A stretch of DNA of 64,000 nucleotides from Oncomelania hupensis (GCA_036898135.1 CM072516.1:22189948-22253947); one strand, 5' to 3'; positions 44,938 to 58,445 are shown, numbered from the stretch's first letter. A program made the numbers and translations. Notes: a model not told the origin generated them from the sequence alone.

Positions 44938-47079
44938 GTGCCAAAACTATTCCTGATTCTCATCATGTGTTTTCCATTAGCGCTGCTTACCAGCTCCAGA
45001 GGTACACACATTGAATCTAAGGTTCAATTTGTTGTGTTGAGCGCTTAAATTAAAATCTGTTTATTCCATACTTATATTTACTATTAAAAAGATGGAGAAT
45101 AAATAACATGAAGAAAAGTAATAAAATCGAATTTATCATAAATTAAATAAATCTATTTTAAAAAGAAACCAACAACACTGAATACGCAAGTGCCAGCGCA
45201 TTTTTTTTTCTGCCATATTATGAGGAAAAACAAGGGCGAGACAATGATAAGAGTGATCAAAATAAGCTGAACCGAAGTCACGTATGCTGCACAACATTTG
45301 AACGAATCGAATAAAAATAAATACATTGAGAGGAAATCCGGGGATAGTTTACAAAGAGAAACTGCACAAACATGAACAGCTGCCTCACGAAGCTAAATTA
45401 CAAAGACAGCGAAGCCAAGACAATCCGTATGAGAGAATAATGGCCGATGCAACAGTAAGCACGTTCAGGAATTTAAAATGAGAGATAAAGTGGTAAATGT
45501 CTCTAAAGCTTTGTTAAAACAAAAACCGTCGTGAAAAAGAATAATACTATATGTATTAAAAAGCGCTGTTTCACGCGGAAAGGCTTTTAATTTTTTCACT
45601 ATTAACGTTCTATAAGTGTCGAAATATTTAGTTCACCTGTCAAGTGAACTCTTTCAATCTGAAGAATCGTAAACGAACAAACATTTCTTATTTTATAATG
45701 TTATTAATTCCCTTGGCTCGCTCTTCTCTGCGGAGACGACCTTTTGCGGACACGTTGTTATTTAATCCTTACATTCGGTTATACATTTATTTTCTCTCCT
45801 CTGCTAGTTCCATTTCAATTTGACGGCCACCATGTCCACTAAAATGCATTTTAACTCTGTACCTCCCTGTCACGCAAGTCAGGCAACAGTGTGACTGCAA
45901 AAAGCAAAGGACCTTTTCGTGTTCAGGGGAGAGAATTTGAGCCCAATAATGCAGAAGACACGGGTTTTCAATTCAACGGAGAGAAGTTGATTGCAGAATA
46001 GCAGACGACATTTCACGTTCAAGAGAGAGAAGTTGATTTATAAGTACATGTAAGAAAAGCAGACGACTTTCCAATGACATGGTGTTGGACCCATTCCTCA
46101 GACTGTCAAACCAGAGTGCGGGCAAGTAAGTGTACAAGTGATATTGTTAGTATTCACAAAGATCGAAAGAGCTCCAAAATTGTCAGTAAAATGCAACAAC
46201 TCCAAAGTGAGAAAGAAAATAATAAAACGAAAAAGTACTTAAATAAAAAAATAAATAAACGTAATAAAAAAAATCGAAGCAATTAAATTAAAATAAGTTT
46301 TAAAAGCTATAGAAATAGTATGGAAAATATAGTTGTAAAACACTTGTTATTATAATTATTATTTTAATGTAGAAGCTTATATTAAAACTGTTTACGAAGA
46401 TGTAAAGAGACTGTGTGGACAGAATAATAAATACTTTGCAAACACAATACGAGAAGAGACTCTTCAAAATGCATAGAGTATTTGAAGTTCAAAAAAAAAA
46501 AACATACCTCCTGGGACTGATAGCATTAATCAAATATTAATATACAGATTAGTATTAAGATACATTCCACTAATTTAAAATGCTCCAGTAACCATTCAAT
46601 AATATTAAAACACTCCAAGTATCTACACTTTGTTATAGTAACTGCTTAATCAACATAATATATAATTTCAGGAAACATGTTAGTTTAGTTGGAAATGGAA
46701 GCGTGTCACCGTAATTACATGCACAGTGCTGAGTGTATTGTTAGTTTTTTTTAAAGATCTGGAAGAAATTATGGGATAATTAATATGTACAAGAAATTTA
46801 ACACATGAATTTAAATCTATTTCCAATGCATTATTCACAATTTAACCAAAACCCTTTCCAATACGATTTTAATTACGATATATGACTTCAGGGTATCTTA
46901 CTTTCAACCATGAATGAGTAAATAAATACTAGACTTCGTTTTTCTTTCCCACATAAACCGCAAAGCTTTTTTTTTTCCCCTTCTGGTTTTTGTTTATTCA
47001 GTTGTCTGAGTTTCCGTTTTCGCTATTGTTGCAGAAGCATTAGTATTTCCCGTTTCCCCTCTTGTTCAGGAAGCTTTTT

Positions 47080-47335
47080 CTGCTCGCCATTTGTCAAGGC
47101 AGCTTTCCTATAGTTCACCTTTTATTTTACAAAAAGGACATTTTGTTCTACTTTCTATTTCTTAAAAAAGCTTCACATTTTTAGCACCGTTTTTAAGTCC
47201 CGCTCTTATGGAATAATTCAGGTTTCCCATTTGTAAAGACAGCTTCCTAAACTGCCCATTTCATAGCAAAGCTTCCTTTACGTCCCATTTGTCAAGGCAT
47301 CGTTCTCTACATCCCACTAGCTAAGGCTAACATCT
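47080..47335. repeat. Degenerate ~37-bp tandem repeat
   Basis: The motif CCCATTTGTCAAGGCAGCTT and decayed forms (TTTCCCATTTGTAAAGACAG, GTCCCATTTGTCAAGGCATC, GCCCATTTCATAGCAAAGCT) recur about six times. Too diverged to give an exact unit. Confidence 0.55.
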
Positions 47336-47610
47336 TACAATCAGTATACCCTCCAAGCCACGCATCCTTCATTATCTCTTAGCTTAAAAAGACATAGATC
47401 AAGGACACGGTATCAGTGTGTGCGTCACATGGACCACTGACTCTTGCTCATCCTCTTCTGGTCCCTCTCTGTGCCACTTCCTCGTTAAAAACATTCCTCT
47501 ATCAAAACACGTGCACCTCCAAAATATGTTTTGAGTTTTTTGCTGGCCAAGCTTGAAACTTTGCCGTGTACTTTCGCGTTGTGAACATGCTTTCTGTGCG
47601 TGAACGCTTG

Positions 47611-48131
47611 ATACATTTTCCTCTTTCACTCCATACTGTAACTAAATTAAAAACGAATGCAAAGAATAAGGCATTAAATCATTATATTCTGCAGACCTTC
47701 CTCCGGGCTCCCCGTCCCGCACGCCACCTAGTTCCCGAAGCAGATTTTTTTTTTAAATTCTTTTTCTCATTACCCATACATTCCATATAATCCACAGCAA
47801 ACAAGATTCGACAATGGTTTTCTAGCATAACCAAATTTAAAATGCCTGTTCAAGAAAACCGAGGACTCTAACACGCTGGATTAATATAATTAAGGGTTTA
47901 TTCAAAAATTATAATCAAAGAGGCACGATTATCATAAAATACTGCAACATTTCATCTGTTAGTGAGGAACAGAATCCACCACAACTATTAAAAAAAATCT
48001 GCTTCGGGAACTAGGTGGGTTGCCGGACGGGGAGCCCGGAGGAAGGTCTGCAGAATATAATTATTGAATGCCTTATTCTTTGCAGTCGTTTTTAATTTAG
48101 TTACAGTAAGGAATGAAAGAGGAAAATGTAT
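47611..48131. repeat. Large inverted repeat (arms ~145 bp, loop ~235 bp)
   Basis: Left arm 47611-47757 begins ATACATTTTCCTCTTTCACT; the right arm 47990-48131, read in reverse, begins ATACATTTTCCTCTTTCATT. They stay over 90% alike through TTATATTCTGCAGACCTTCC, CCGGGCTCCCCGTCC and CTAGTTCCCGAAGCAGATTT. The arms meet poly-T/poly-A on the inside. The loop is AT-rich with no open frame. It may be a foldback or TIR-type element, or a palindromic rearrangement; no family recognised. Confidence 0.85.
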
Positions 48132-48417
48132 CTAAGAATGACGAGGCCTAAACTACGCTTTAAGATTTTAGTGTTCAGAACAAAGACAACTGGGCAGGTT
48201 ATAGGGGGCTTTACGGAGACACCCAGTCTGTAGCCAAGTCAAAGGTCAGACTCCTCCCAGACTACTATATTAGTTTGTTAGCACCAGCAGCCAGCACTGC
48301 CACTGGGGAGATACTAGCCTTAATGAAGATAGGTGGTTATGTACTCATCAGCCGTCAGCACACTTCTGAAGTTTTTAATGGATATTTTTAACTCTCTCTC
48401 TTCACCTACACATTGAT

Positions 48418-48457
48418 GGTAGTAGTAGCAGTAGCAGTAGTAGTAGTAGTAGTAGTA
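48418..48457. repeat. (AGT)n microsatellite
   Basis: About 13 AGT/AGC triplets. Confidence 0.9.
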
Positions 48458-49196
48458 ATTGTGGTTGTTGTTGTGTTGTCGCTGTTGTTGGCAGTTGTCT
48501 GTCTTCTTCTTCTGCCTACTTCTTAGACTATAGACAATGCAATAAGTACTTACACGTGATAATTACCCTCGGTAACGGTCTTCTTCTCCTACCTAATTCT
48601 ACTATAGCCATATCACAATAAATCTTTAAACACGATAATTACCATCGGTAACAGGTAATAACTTGCTAGAAGCAGTAATACTTACACTCTCTTATCATCA
48701 TCGGAAGAAGAAGAAGAAAAAGAAGAAGACGTAAGAAGAAAATCAGAAGAAAAAAACGTTTCTGAGTAGAGAAAGATAAAGTAGGTCGCTCAGTTCGGTC
48801 TGTGACCCTAACGGCTAAGGGCCGGATAATTTGAAGCTTTAGACAAAGATCAGGTGCTTAAAGCCTGTGGAAGTCGAGGCCAAAAACTCACTTCCAGCAC
48901 CCGCACCCGTCCCCCTTTTAGTGGGTGGGGTGGTAGTGGAGAGGGGGTGAAGGGTGGGTGTGGAGGGGTTGTTGTTCTTCTTTCTTTTTCCTTCAGGAAA
49001 TGGAGCAGACAGTGAAGACTATAGATGACCAATAGGAAAGAAGAAGAGTACCTAGACGAACCTTAAGGCGATTGGCTTAATGCTCCGCAAAAGGTTCATA
49101 TAGCAACAACTACATACTGACTGATTAAAGCTGTGCTAAAACGATTCCAAAGAATTTCCAAATATTTCTTTCTTTCTTCACCACCACCTCTCTTTC

Positions 49197-51472
49197 CCAC
49201 TTCCACTGAAATGTACACTTAGTTCTAGCAAGGTTTCTACAATACTTTCACTGAAATGTACACTTAGTTCTAGCAAGTTTCTACAATACTTCCACTGAAA
49301 TGTACACTTAGTTCTAGCAAGGTTTCTACAATACTTCCACTGAAATGTACACTTAGTTCTAGCAAGTTTCTACAATACTTCCACTGAAATGTACACTTAG
49401 TTCTAGCAAGTTTCTACAATACTTCCACTGAAATGTACACTTAGTTCTAGCAAGGTTTCTACAATACTTCCACTGAAATGTACACTTAGTTCTAGCAAGG
49501 TTTCTACAATACTTCCACTGAAATGTACACTTAGTTCTAGCAAGTTTCTACAATACTTCCACTGAAATGTACACTTAGTTCTAGCAAGGTTTCTACAAAA
49601 CTTCCACTGAAATGTACACTTAATTCTAGCAAGTTTCTACAATACTTCCACTGAAATGTACATTTAGTTCTAGCAAGTTTCTACAATATTTCCACTGAAA
49701 TGTACACTTAGTTCTAGCAAGGTTTCTACAATACTTCCACTGAAATGTACACTTAGTTCTAGCAAGGTTTCTACAAAACTTCCACTGAAATGTACACTTA
49801 ATTCTAGCAAGTTTCTACAATACTTCCACTGAAATGTACATTTAGTTCTAGCAAGTTTCTACAATACTTCCACTGAAATGTACACTTAGTTCTAGCAAGT
49901 TTCTACAATACTTCCACTGAAATGTACACTTATTTCTGGCAAGGTTTCTACAATACTTCCACTGAAATGTACATTTAGTTCTAGCAAGGTTTCTACAATA
50001 CTTCCACTGAAATGTACACTTAGTTCTAGCAAGGTTTCTACAATACTTCCACTGAAATGTACACTAAGTTCTAGCAAGGTTTCTACAATACTTCCACTGA
50101 AATGTACACTTAGTTCTAGCAAGTTTCTACAATACTTCCACTGATATGTACACTTAGTTCTAGCAAGGTTTCTACAATACTTCCACTGAAATGTACACTT
50201 AGTTCTAGCAAGGTTTCTACAATACTTCCACTGAAATGTACACTTAGTTCTAGCAAGGTTTCTACAATACTTCCACTGAAATGTACACTTAGTTCTAGCA
50301 AGTTTCTACAATACTTCCACTGAAATGTACACTTAGTTCTAGCAAGGTTTCTACAAAACTTCCACTGAAATGTACACTTAATTCTAGCAAGTTTCTACAA
50401 TACTTCCACTGAAATGTACACTTAGTTCTAGCAAGGTTTCTACAATACTTCCACTGAAATGTACACTTAGTTCTAGCAAGGTTTCTACAAAACTTCCACT
50501 GAAATGTACACTTAATTCTAGCAAGTTTCTACAATACTTCCACTGAAATGTACATTTAGTTCTAGCAAGTTTCTACAATACTTCCACTGAAATGTACACT
50601 TAGTTCTAGCAAGTTTCTACAATACTTCCACTGAAATGTACACTTAGTTCTAGCAAGTTTCTACAATACTTCCACTGAAATGTACACTTATTTCTGGCAA
50701 GGTTTCTACAATACTTCCACTGAAATGTACATTTAGTTCTAGCAAGGTTTCTACAATACTTCCACTGAAATGTACACTTAGTTCTAGCAAGGTTTCTACA
50801 ATACTTCCACTGAAATGTACACTAAGTTCTAGCAAGGTTTCTACAATACTTCCACTGAAATGTACACTTAGTTCTAGCAAGTTTCTACAATACTTCCACT
50901 GATATGTACACTTAGTTCTAGCAAGGTTTCTACAATACTTCCACTGAAATGTACACTTATTTCTGGCAAGGTTACTACAATACTTCCACTGAAATGTACA
51001 CTTAGTTCTAGCAAGGTTTCTACAATACTTCCACTGAAATGTACATTTAGTTCTAGCAAGTTTCTACAATACTTCCACTGAAATGTACACTTAATTCTAG
51101 CAAGTTTCTACAATACTTCCACTGAAATGTACACTTAGTTCTAGCAAGGTTTCTACAATACTTCCACTGAAATGTACACTTAGTTCTAGCAAGGTTTCTA
51201 CAATACTTCCACTGAAATGTACATTTAGTTCTAGCAAGTTTCTACAATACTTCCACTGAAATGTACACTTAGTTCTAGCAAGTTTCTACAATATTTCCAC
51301 TGAAATGTACACTTAGTTCTAGCAAGGTTTCTACAATACTTCCACTGAAATGTACACTTAGTTCTAGCAAGGTTTCTACAATACTTCCACTGAAATGTAC
51401 ACTTAGTTCTAGAAAGTTTCTACAATACTTCCACTGAAATGTACACTTAGTTCTAGAAAGTTTCTACAATAC
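49197..51472. repeat. 45/44-bp minisatellite, ~51 copies
   Basis: The unit runs TTTCTACAATACTTCCACTG, then AAATGTACACTTAGTTCTAG, then CAAGG (45 bp). A 44-bp variant has CAAG. Rarer variants carry CATTTAG, TTAATTC, TTATTTCTGG, GATATG or CAAAAC. Blocks of 45-bp units keep one minus-strand frame open with a 15-residue period (LLELSVHFSGSIVET), and the 44-bp units break it. This is a by-product of unit length, not evidence of a gene. A longer repeat of about 758 bp is superimposed (49892-50160 recurs at 50650-50918 with the same variants). Confidence 0.97.
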
Positions 51473-52410
51473 AAGATAAAATATGATTTATAGTCCTCAT
51501 TTACAAAAGGGAAATTTACTGGTGATGTATTTACAAATATATTAATATTATATTAATAATTCGGAACGTCCAAAGGCAACACTTCCCGTTTCACCAGAAA
51601 ATAATCTAAGACCAATGCAGTCATGCTGACATCGCTTCTCTCCCTCTACATCCAACACCTTTAGAGAAAAAGGCCTGGAAACCTAAAACCACTATCTAGG
51701 CGACAGATACATAACAAACCTTAATAGCTTAGAGAGCTGCTCAAGGCGCAGGACAAAGAACAACTTGGAGAACAACATAATTATATAACAGCGTTAGGTC
51801 TACGTTCTTTAGACGCCAACAACCATTTTTACTCTCGACTCGCACGAAGTCAAATCTTTCTGGAGGTGGATCAGAGATGAGCTGGATGGAGGCTGTTACG
51901 ACTCTAAAGACGAGGGTACCGGTGTTAAGACCTCATCTTCTCGCTTCTAGGAGACTCCTAGAACACTGATACGTCATTTACTGACTTCCTAAACAGCCCT
52001 GGGTACCTCCAAAGTCTCATCTTGTTTCCAACCCCCACACTTCCCCAGATCCATCACTTTCTTTTCTTTTCTTCCCAGTGCTCCAGTGTTATGTGGTTTT
52101 TCTCGTCTTTTGTCTTCTTGTTCTGCTCCGCTACTAAACGGCAATGTACGATCAGGTTAACACGTCTAGTACACTAAAACGTGAACACTGAACATACAGT
52201 ATGTTACAACAGTAAACCCACAATAAAAGCAAAGACTTCACAACCCTACAATTATCTTCTATCGCCGTAAAAAAGTACCTTATATCTATAAATATAAGGT
52301 ACGTATATATATATATATATATAATAAAAATCACACAAAGGTGATGAGAAAGCTTGGGTCTTGAGTACTGCAATCATGGAAGAATATTAAGTCGCAACAT
52401 GGCAATACAC

Positions 52411-52524
52411 AAGAAGAAGAAGAATGAAGAAGAAGAAGAAGAAGAAGAAGAAGAAGAAGAAGAAGAAGAAGAAGAAGAAGAAGAAGAAGAAGAAGAAGAA
52501 GAAGAAGAAGAAGAAGAAGAAGAA
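52411..52524. repeat. (GAA)n microsatellite, ~38 units
   Basis: Uninterrupted GAA triplets for about 114 bases; AAG/GAA-rich edges extend it to about 52410. Codes for poly-Glu on one strand and poly-Leu/Phe on the other, which produces long but meaningless open frames. Confidence 0.97.
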
Positions 52525-55500
52525 GGACTGCGTAGCCATGTCGAGCAAGATCATGATGCAAAACAGAAGCACCGCGCTGTCACTAGCATCTTGATAGAAA
52601 TATAAAATCAAGAACTGTATTAAAAGACAAAACAAGTTGTTGTTTTTTCTCTCTCCCATTCTTCTCTCTGTTCCTCTCAGTCCGATATACACATTATAAT
52701 TATAGATAAAGTGGATAAAATGTAAGAAATGATAGGTGAGGTTTTCGATGTTACTCACACACCTACACACTCTCTCGGTCCCTCCCATCTCGCGATCTCT
52801 CTTCTTTCATTCAGGTAAAACACGTCCTCATCATCCATCCATTTGAAGATTTTCCATGCATGCAGACAACAATGAAGAATTGAATGAAGACCATGGAGTA
52901 TGTACGCAAACTTGGATAAGCGCTAAACAGAGACACTATTGTATACAAAAGTAAGCCTTCGGGGAACAGGAAAATGACTATGATGGACGGTGAAATTCGG
53001 TTTTCTAAACACAGGAGAGACTTTGGTGACCCCTGAAGATCCTACACAAAGATGATCCCTATGACCTTCTACATATCCCCAAACGAAAGTACATTGCCCA
53101 AGATCCAAAAGACCGTCTGCATCCCAAAATGAAGGAACATTCTTATCGCTATCGTTGTTCTCCATTCATGTACATGTTCTTACTTCGCTACTCCCTTTTA
53201 CGAGGGTGAGACTGTCAAGTGCATACAAGAGGGTTCTTGGTACTAGTACGCAACCCCTATTTTCTCTTTCTTCAGCTGTATAACATTATGTCTGTCTGTC
53301 TGTCTCTCTGTCTCTCTCTCTCTCTCTGCCTGGCGCTTCCTTCAGGACTACAACTCACAACTGCTCCTGCAGACGAAAAAAATAGGAGGAGAAATAGAGG
53401 AAGATAAAAAACATAATCTTCTATCTAGTCTCCACAGAGACACGGCTTAAAAATTCGTCCATTTGCTGCAAAAGCCGGAGGGGCGAACGTGACCTATCGC
53501 GGAAAAGCCCGAGAAAGCACGATCCTAAAAAAAAACTCTCTGCCCAACTTATTTTGCTCCCAAGCAGTTCATGACGATACCCCATTTGTAACATGAAGCT
53601 TGTGTTCAAAAAACAGAATTCAAACCGATAGTCTACCAGGATACCTTTGTTAACGTTAACTCAGGCGTTCACTCACTCTTACAATGAAATAAGATTTTTG
53701 TTTGTTTGGTTGGTTGGTTGGCCTGCAAACCTGACGCTAGGTAAGGAGTTGTGTAAAACAGGAAAAACGTGGTCTGCCCTTATGTAAAAGTTACCGAGGT
53801 TACTTACGAAATCTTTTATCTGAGAACTACACTCATTTGACCTTTTTCAAACACTAGTGTCTGCACGGTCGGATTGTACGCCATCAGTAACTCTTAGGCG
53901 ATCAGTAAGCCTTGTTGTTATTAGTTACCCCCCTCCATCTATCTCTCTTTTCTTATTGGAAACTCATCATTCTTTCTGGCATAATAATGGCACATGGATG
54001 TTTTGCACAAGCAAAAACGAGAACGACCTAGACCCAAAGACTTGTGTTCCACATTATTTACCTTAGCATTCTTGCAAATAGGACTGGCATTTGCAACACA
54101 TATATACGCCACAATACTGATTCCCTTTGCAACAACCATGCCACAAACCACACTCTCACACTGAATAACTGAGACCGCTAAGAAATACGTCTAAAAACAT
54201 TTTCCAGCTTAGTCCTGCAGGAGCGAATTATGGTTGCGGATGGGGGGATGGGAGGTGGTCCTAGGGAGCACAGATCCCCCCCCTCCTCCCCCTCTTCGGG
54301 CAAGAAAATAAAAATAAAATAAAATAAACACAAACACGTTTTCCTTCTCCCTCCCCCTCCTTCCCATATACCTTCAATGCCATTATGGCATGCACCCTTT
54401 AATTAATATTTCTATTGGCCGGAGTCCTCATGTTTTCAACAAAATTGCGGTAAAACTTTTATGATATTAGGGTTCTGTCCCTTGCGCATTTGTATATGTG
54501 TTCAGTGACGTCAAACTGTGTATTAATTTGGATTTGGAAAAGCTTAGCGTAGTTCATCAGTGCAACTTCTGTCGGTGATTCACACCGTTAGCTTTCAGTG
54601 GTGTATTCTCTTAATCAGCGAGGTATTTCACACACAGAACACCCGTCACGAGAACAGTCTAAGCTCACCGTGCACCCTCATCTGTACGTCAATCCTTGCG
54701 CTAGTGATTCACAACTCAGTCAATGCTTCATGCCAAACTCCTCCATCCCTATAGACGAGACAATTTGTACACACACCTTTTGCAAAAAAAAACCACTTTA
54801 CAACAACTAGAATGACTTCACAGCAGAAGCAGGGATTTACAGCAGTCACTTCACAGCAGCCAAGAGTTACAAGTGCCTCGCCGCTTTAACCGTTAACAGG
54901 AAAGGGTAATTACAACAGATGTCTATTTAGACTGAGCGCATTGTTTGGTGTGTGCCTCATTTTAAAATTGTTTCCAATGGGATGATTGCACGTAACCGCG
55001 ATTTTTACCAACAGAATACACAACTCGTACATAGACAGGGCACTTCAGCTTGTGTCGGGTTTCCTTTACCCTACCAATATCGTCAATCATTATTACTGAT
55101 TTGGTTTTGGCTTTAGTTTATTAAAGTGGTAGGTCGCGTGAGCAGCAGGGATGTTATTCAAGGACTAAACTACATTTTATCGCTTCTCGCGTCCTCTTGG
55201 GAACATAATATCTTTTTCACATTAACAAGATACAACTCAAACATATTTCTAGAAACACGGCCATTGCATTAACGCAGTCTTCTCTGGAGCTGAGATTCCG
55301 TGACAAACTCTTGGCCTTAAACAGCTCATCCTAATTACTACAATCCAGACCCATTGATAAGAGGGCAAAGTATCCTTGTACTATCCGAGATCAACGCCCC
55401 AAAATAGCTGACCTGGATCAGTGTGACATGTTCAATTACATTCCAAGATGAGCTCCACAAATAGCCTTTCATTATACAGGACCTATCCATAAGATGACCA

Positions 55501-55536
55501 ACTATCCCCCATCGATCCCAATTTAACTCTGCAAAT

Positions 55537-55612
55537 AACTTATTTATTTATTTATTTATTTAATCAGTTTATAGTCCCCTCTCTTCCCGGTAAGGATTTT
55601 CAGAGAGGAGCG
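55537..55612 (-). repeat. Retroposon 3' end with (TTTA)n, copy 2
   Basis: Same block as 3195-3268 (ATCAGTTTATAGTCCCCTCT, then GGTAAGGATTTTCAGAGAGG), here following a TTTA repeat, i.e. a TAAA tail on the minus strand. Confidence 0.55.
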
Positions 55613-56339
55613 GATAAAACCCATTTAAATATGTACATAAATATGCGTTCAGGCGATTGCAAAGTTGAATGAAAATGGCAAAAATCCTTGACCTGATCAA
55701 CATTCCCTATTCTTCACCGATTCATTGGACTTAAAACTATCTCGTTCATACCTTAACTACAATCTGTAAAACCCCAAATAACTGAAATTCAACAGGTCTG
55801 CTGCTGGTTGATTGAGGGAAAAAAAGTGAAAATATAGGTATATAAACCACTCTCCTAAGAGCTAAAAATGCATGGGGTCGGTGGTTGATTCTATATCACA
55901 TTTATTTAAGCTCACGCGGCCCTTGCTGGTGTACACTGGGAGTTGATGACCAAGCAGCACACAAAACGTGTGACACTTGTGAAAGCACAGGCACTGAACC
56001 AGCGACAACAACTGTCAACCATCAACAGGTTTCCATTTCCGCTTGTAAGCGTGTGAGAGGAAATGGAACAGTAGAAAACATCCTCCGTTTCTCCATTCAC
56101 GACACCCAAACCAAAACCGCATCAGCTTATAACGGGTATCAGTCAGCTGAAAAAGGTCTATATACATGTGTTGCGTACAGAAACTTTGATGACTGGCTGA
56201 TTGACCGACTTAATAAATGAATGCTCTCGACGTGACATTCAACAAGGCAAAAACTGCTTCTGCTTATAACGTATACCACACAGCTGAAAAGGGTCAAAGT
56301 GTTGTCGTGATGGATACGACATAAGTGTGTGAGTGCATC

Positions 56340-56450
56340 TGCCATTGTGCTCACCCGTGTAGAACATGAGCGGAGGGATCTATAAGTCAGTGCGACGAAA
56401 TGCATGCCTGCACAGGCTAGACCTCCATATATACTTTCATCTGATGTGGA
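56340..56450 (-). repeat. SINE-A body fragment
   Basis: CTCACCCGTGTAGAACATGA, ATGCATGCCTGCACAGGCTA then GACCTCCATATATACTTTCA is a diverged reverse copy of the SINE-A central region (compare 12945-13040). Head and tail are absent. Confidence 0.7.
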
Positions 56451-56824
56451 CTCAAAAGACGGAGTTAACTAGCTGGTGACAGCGATAATTCTCAATCCGT
56501 TCTCTGCCACGCCGAATACCTTTTGCTTTTGCGAAAAGAGGCATACATACAAGTTAACAACCCTCAATCCTAATAAACCGATACGAAATTAAACGTTCTT
56601 ATATATTATGTACTTCTAAGCCCAGAGACCTTTCTCGTGGCGCTAACCGAAGAAGGACTTGACTCAAGCCGCGAACTATTGCAAGAAGCCTTCGTCATTT
56701 GCTTCGCACATGGTGAAGAGTACGTCACTGGAAACACAACACGCTTCATCCCCATTGTGCTCATGACAGAGACAATGTTGTTCACACTCACCCACCTATA
56801 CACACGCACGCGCGCACAGAAAGC

Positions 56825-56829
<5 letters not shown>

Positions 56830-56902
<73 letters not shown>

Positions 56903-56966
56903 AAGCGAGAGACAGAGAGACAGACAGACCGACAGAGGCAGAGGGAGTGCGTGTGTGTGTGTGTAT

Positions 56967-57062
<96 letters not shown>
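56830..57062. repeat. Compound GA/CA microsatellite
   Basis: (GA)n at 56830-56898, a GACAGACAGACCGACAG stretch, a short (GT)n, then (GA)n at 56968-57062. Purine-rich on the plus strand. Confidence 0.95.
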
Positions 57063-57065
<3 letters not shown>

Positions 57066-57522
57066 TGTCCATATTCCCGTAGCATGAGGATTATCTACAC
57101 TGAAAGACAGTCTTGCAGCATCCAATCTGTAGTGTTTTCATTGGAGCAGGAAGTGATATAGACTTCCTGAGATTGGACACTAACTGCTATTTCAGGGCGA
57201 CTCGATTTTAATTGAATTTGAAGACAAACTATTTACCTTTATTCTAAATAGGTGAAAGTGTTTTGGAACTGCCTACTTAAAGAAGTTTTTACATGTTTTT
57301 TTTAATTTTTTTTATTTAAAGGGAGCAGCTTGATATTTTTTTCATGTGGCTTGGTATGTATGTTACGCGTATGTGTGTGTGAAAGAACCCCTATACGCTT
57401 TGGTGTTGGGGACGTAAATTTAATCCCAGTGTGAAAGAAAGAGAGAGAGACGGGGAGGGGGGAGGAAAAAAGGAGAGAACGAGAGAGAGACAGCGTGCAC
57501 GTGAAAGTATGTGTTACAAAAT

Positions 57523-57952
57523 GTGTATGTGGTCTAATGGTAGTGCTTCGGCTTGCGGATCTGAAGGTCCAGGGTTCGAGCCCTGGCCGGGCCATTGTGT
57601 TGTGTCCCTGGGAAAGACACTTTACTCCTGTTTTCCTACTCCTTCGGATGAGAGTATAAACCGAGGTCTAGTCCGTGTGTCGCATACATTCAATCATAAC
57701 GGACTTTAAAGATCCTGACGCTCATGTCCTAGACGGGTGAGTGCCGGTGACAAGAACACACCCAGCATGCACTTGGTCCTTCTCCCCCATCCCTGGCTGC
57801 CCAGGATTGTGCTCAGTTGTCCGGGCGTCAGACCATGCGCCCAAAGGCTGCGGGTGGGCGTCTCGGGCGGGTTGAGTTAAGATCCTGTATCGGCCAGCGC
57901 CTTGATCCTTAGGCTAAAGCACCTTACAAATGACGAACATTATTATTATGTG
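57523..57952 (+). repeat. SINE-A, full-length copy
   Basis: A box GTGGTCTAATGGTAGTGC, B box GGGTTCGAGCCC, body CCCTGGGAAAGACACTTTAC and GAGAGTATAAACCGAGGTCT, 3' domain ATCCTGTATCGGCCAGCGCC. The tail diverges (CTTGATCCTTAGGC) before a short ATT repeat. Opposite orientation to the copy at 12741-13165. Confidence 0.9.
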
Positions 57953-58356
57953 TGCGTGCGTGTGTGTTGTGTGTATGTGTGATAGAACAGAGGAAGAATG
58001 AGAGTGAGAGAAGAAAAAAAGGAGAGAAAGAAAGCGAGAGAGAAATTCATTCATTCAAATAAAAGCAATTGAAGGGTAGTAATGTTATAAATTGCCGCAG
58101 AACTCTCCGTGCAGTTTAATTAATAATCCATTTGTCTATATTTTATATTCAAGGGGGGAAAAGTGTACTGTGTGTCCATTATGCCAGTGAGAATGTTGTG
58201 AGTGTTTTGGATGCGTTGTTGCGAGATCATTTTCTTCCTGCGCCTGTTGGTTTCAATGTTATATTTCAATTAGAAGACGATGCTTTGTGTAATACTGCTC
58301 TGTCGAAAATTCTACATAAATTGTCAAAATGTGTGTGCGGGGGTGTGTGTATGTGT

Positions 58357-58358
<2 letters not shown>

Positions 58359-58444
<86 letters not shown>
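58359..58444. repeat. (GA)n microsatellite
   Basis: Two GA blocks split by ATGGGG. Confidence 0.95.

Positions 58445-58445
<1 letters not shown>

Noticed and set aside
49892..51059. Series of minus-strand frames with a repeated LLELSVHFSGSIVET peptide
   Set aside because: The 45-bp minisatellite unit is divisible by three and lacks stops in this frame; 44-bp units end each frame. No start context, splice sites or homology.
49197..51472. CRISPR-like array
   Set aside because: Units are directly adjacent without unique spacers, and the genome is animal.
52331..52788. Poly-Leu, poly-Phe and poly-Glu open frames
   Set aside because: Produced by the GAA/TTC array at 52411-52524.
57527..57600. 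tRNA gene with A and B boxes
   Set aside because: The tRNA-like sequence is the head of SINE-A and continues into a repeated body; it does not fold as a complete tRNA with a mature 3' end.
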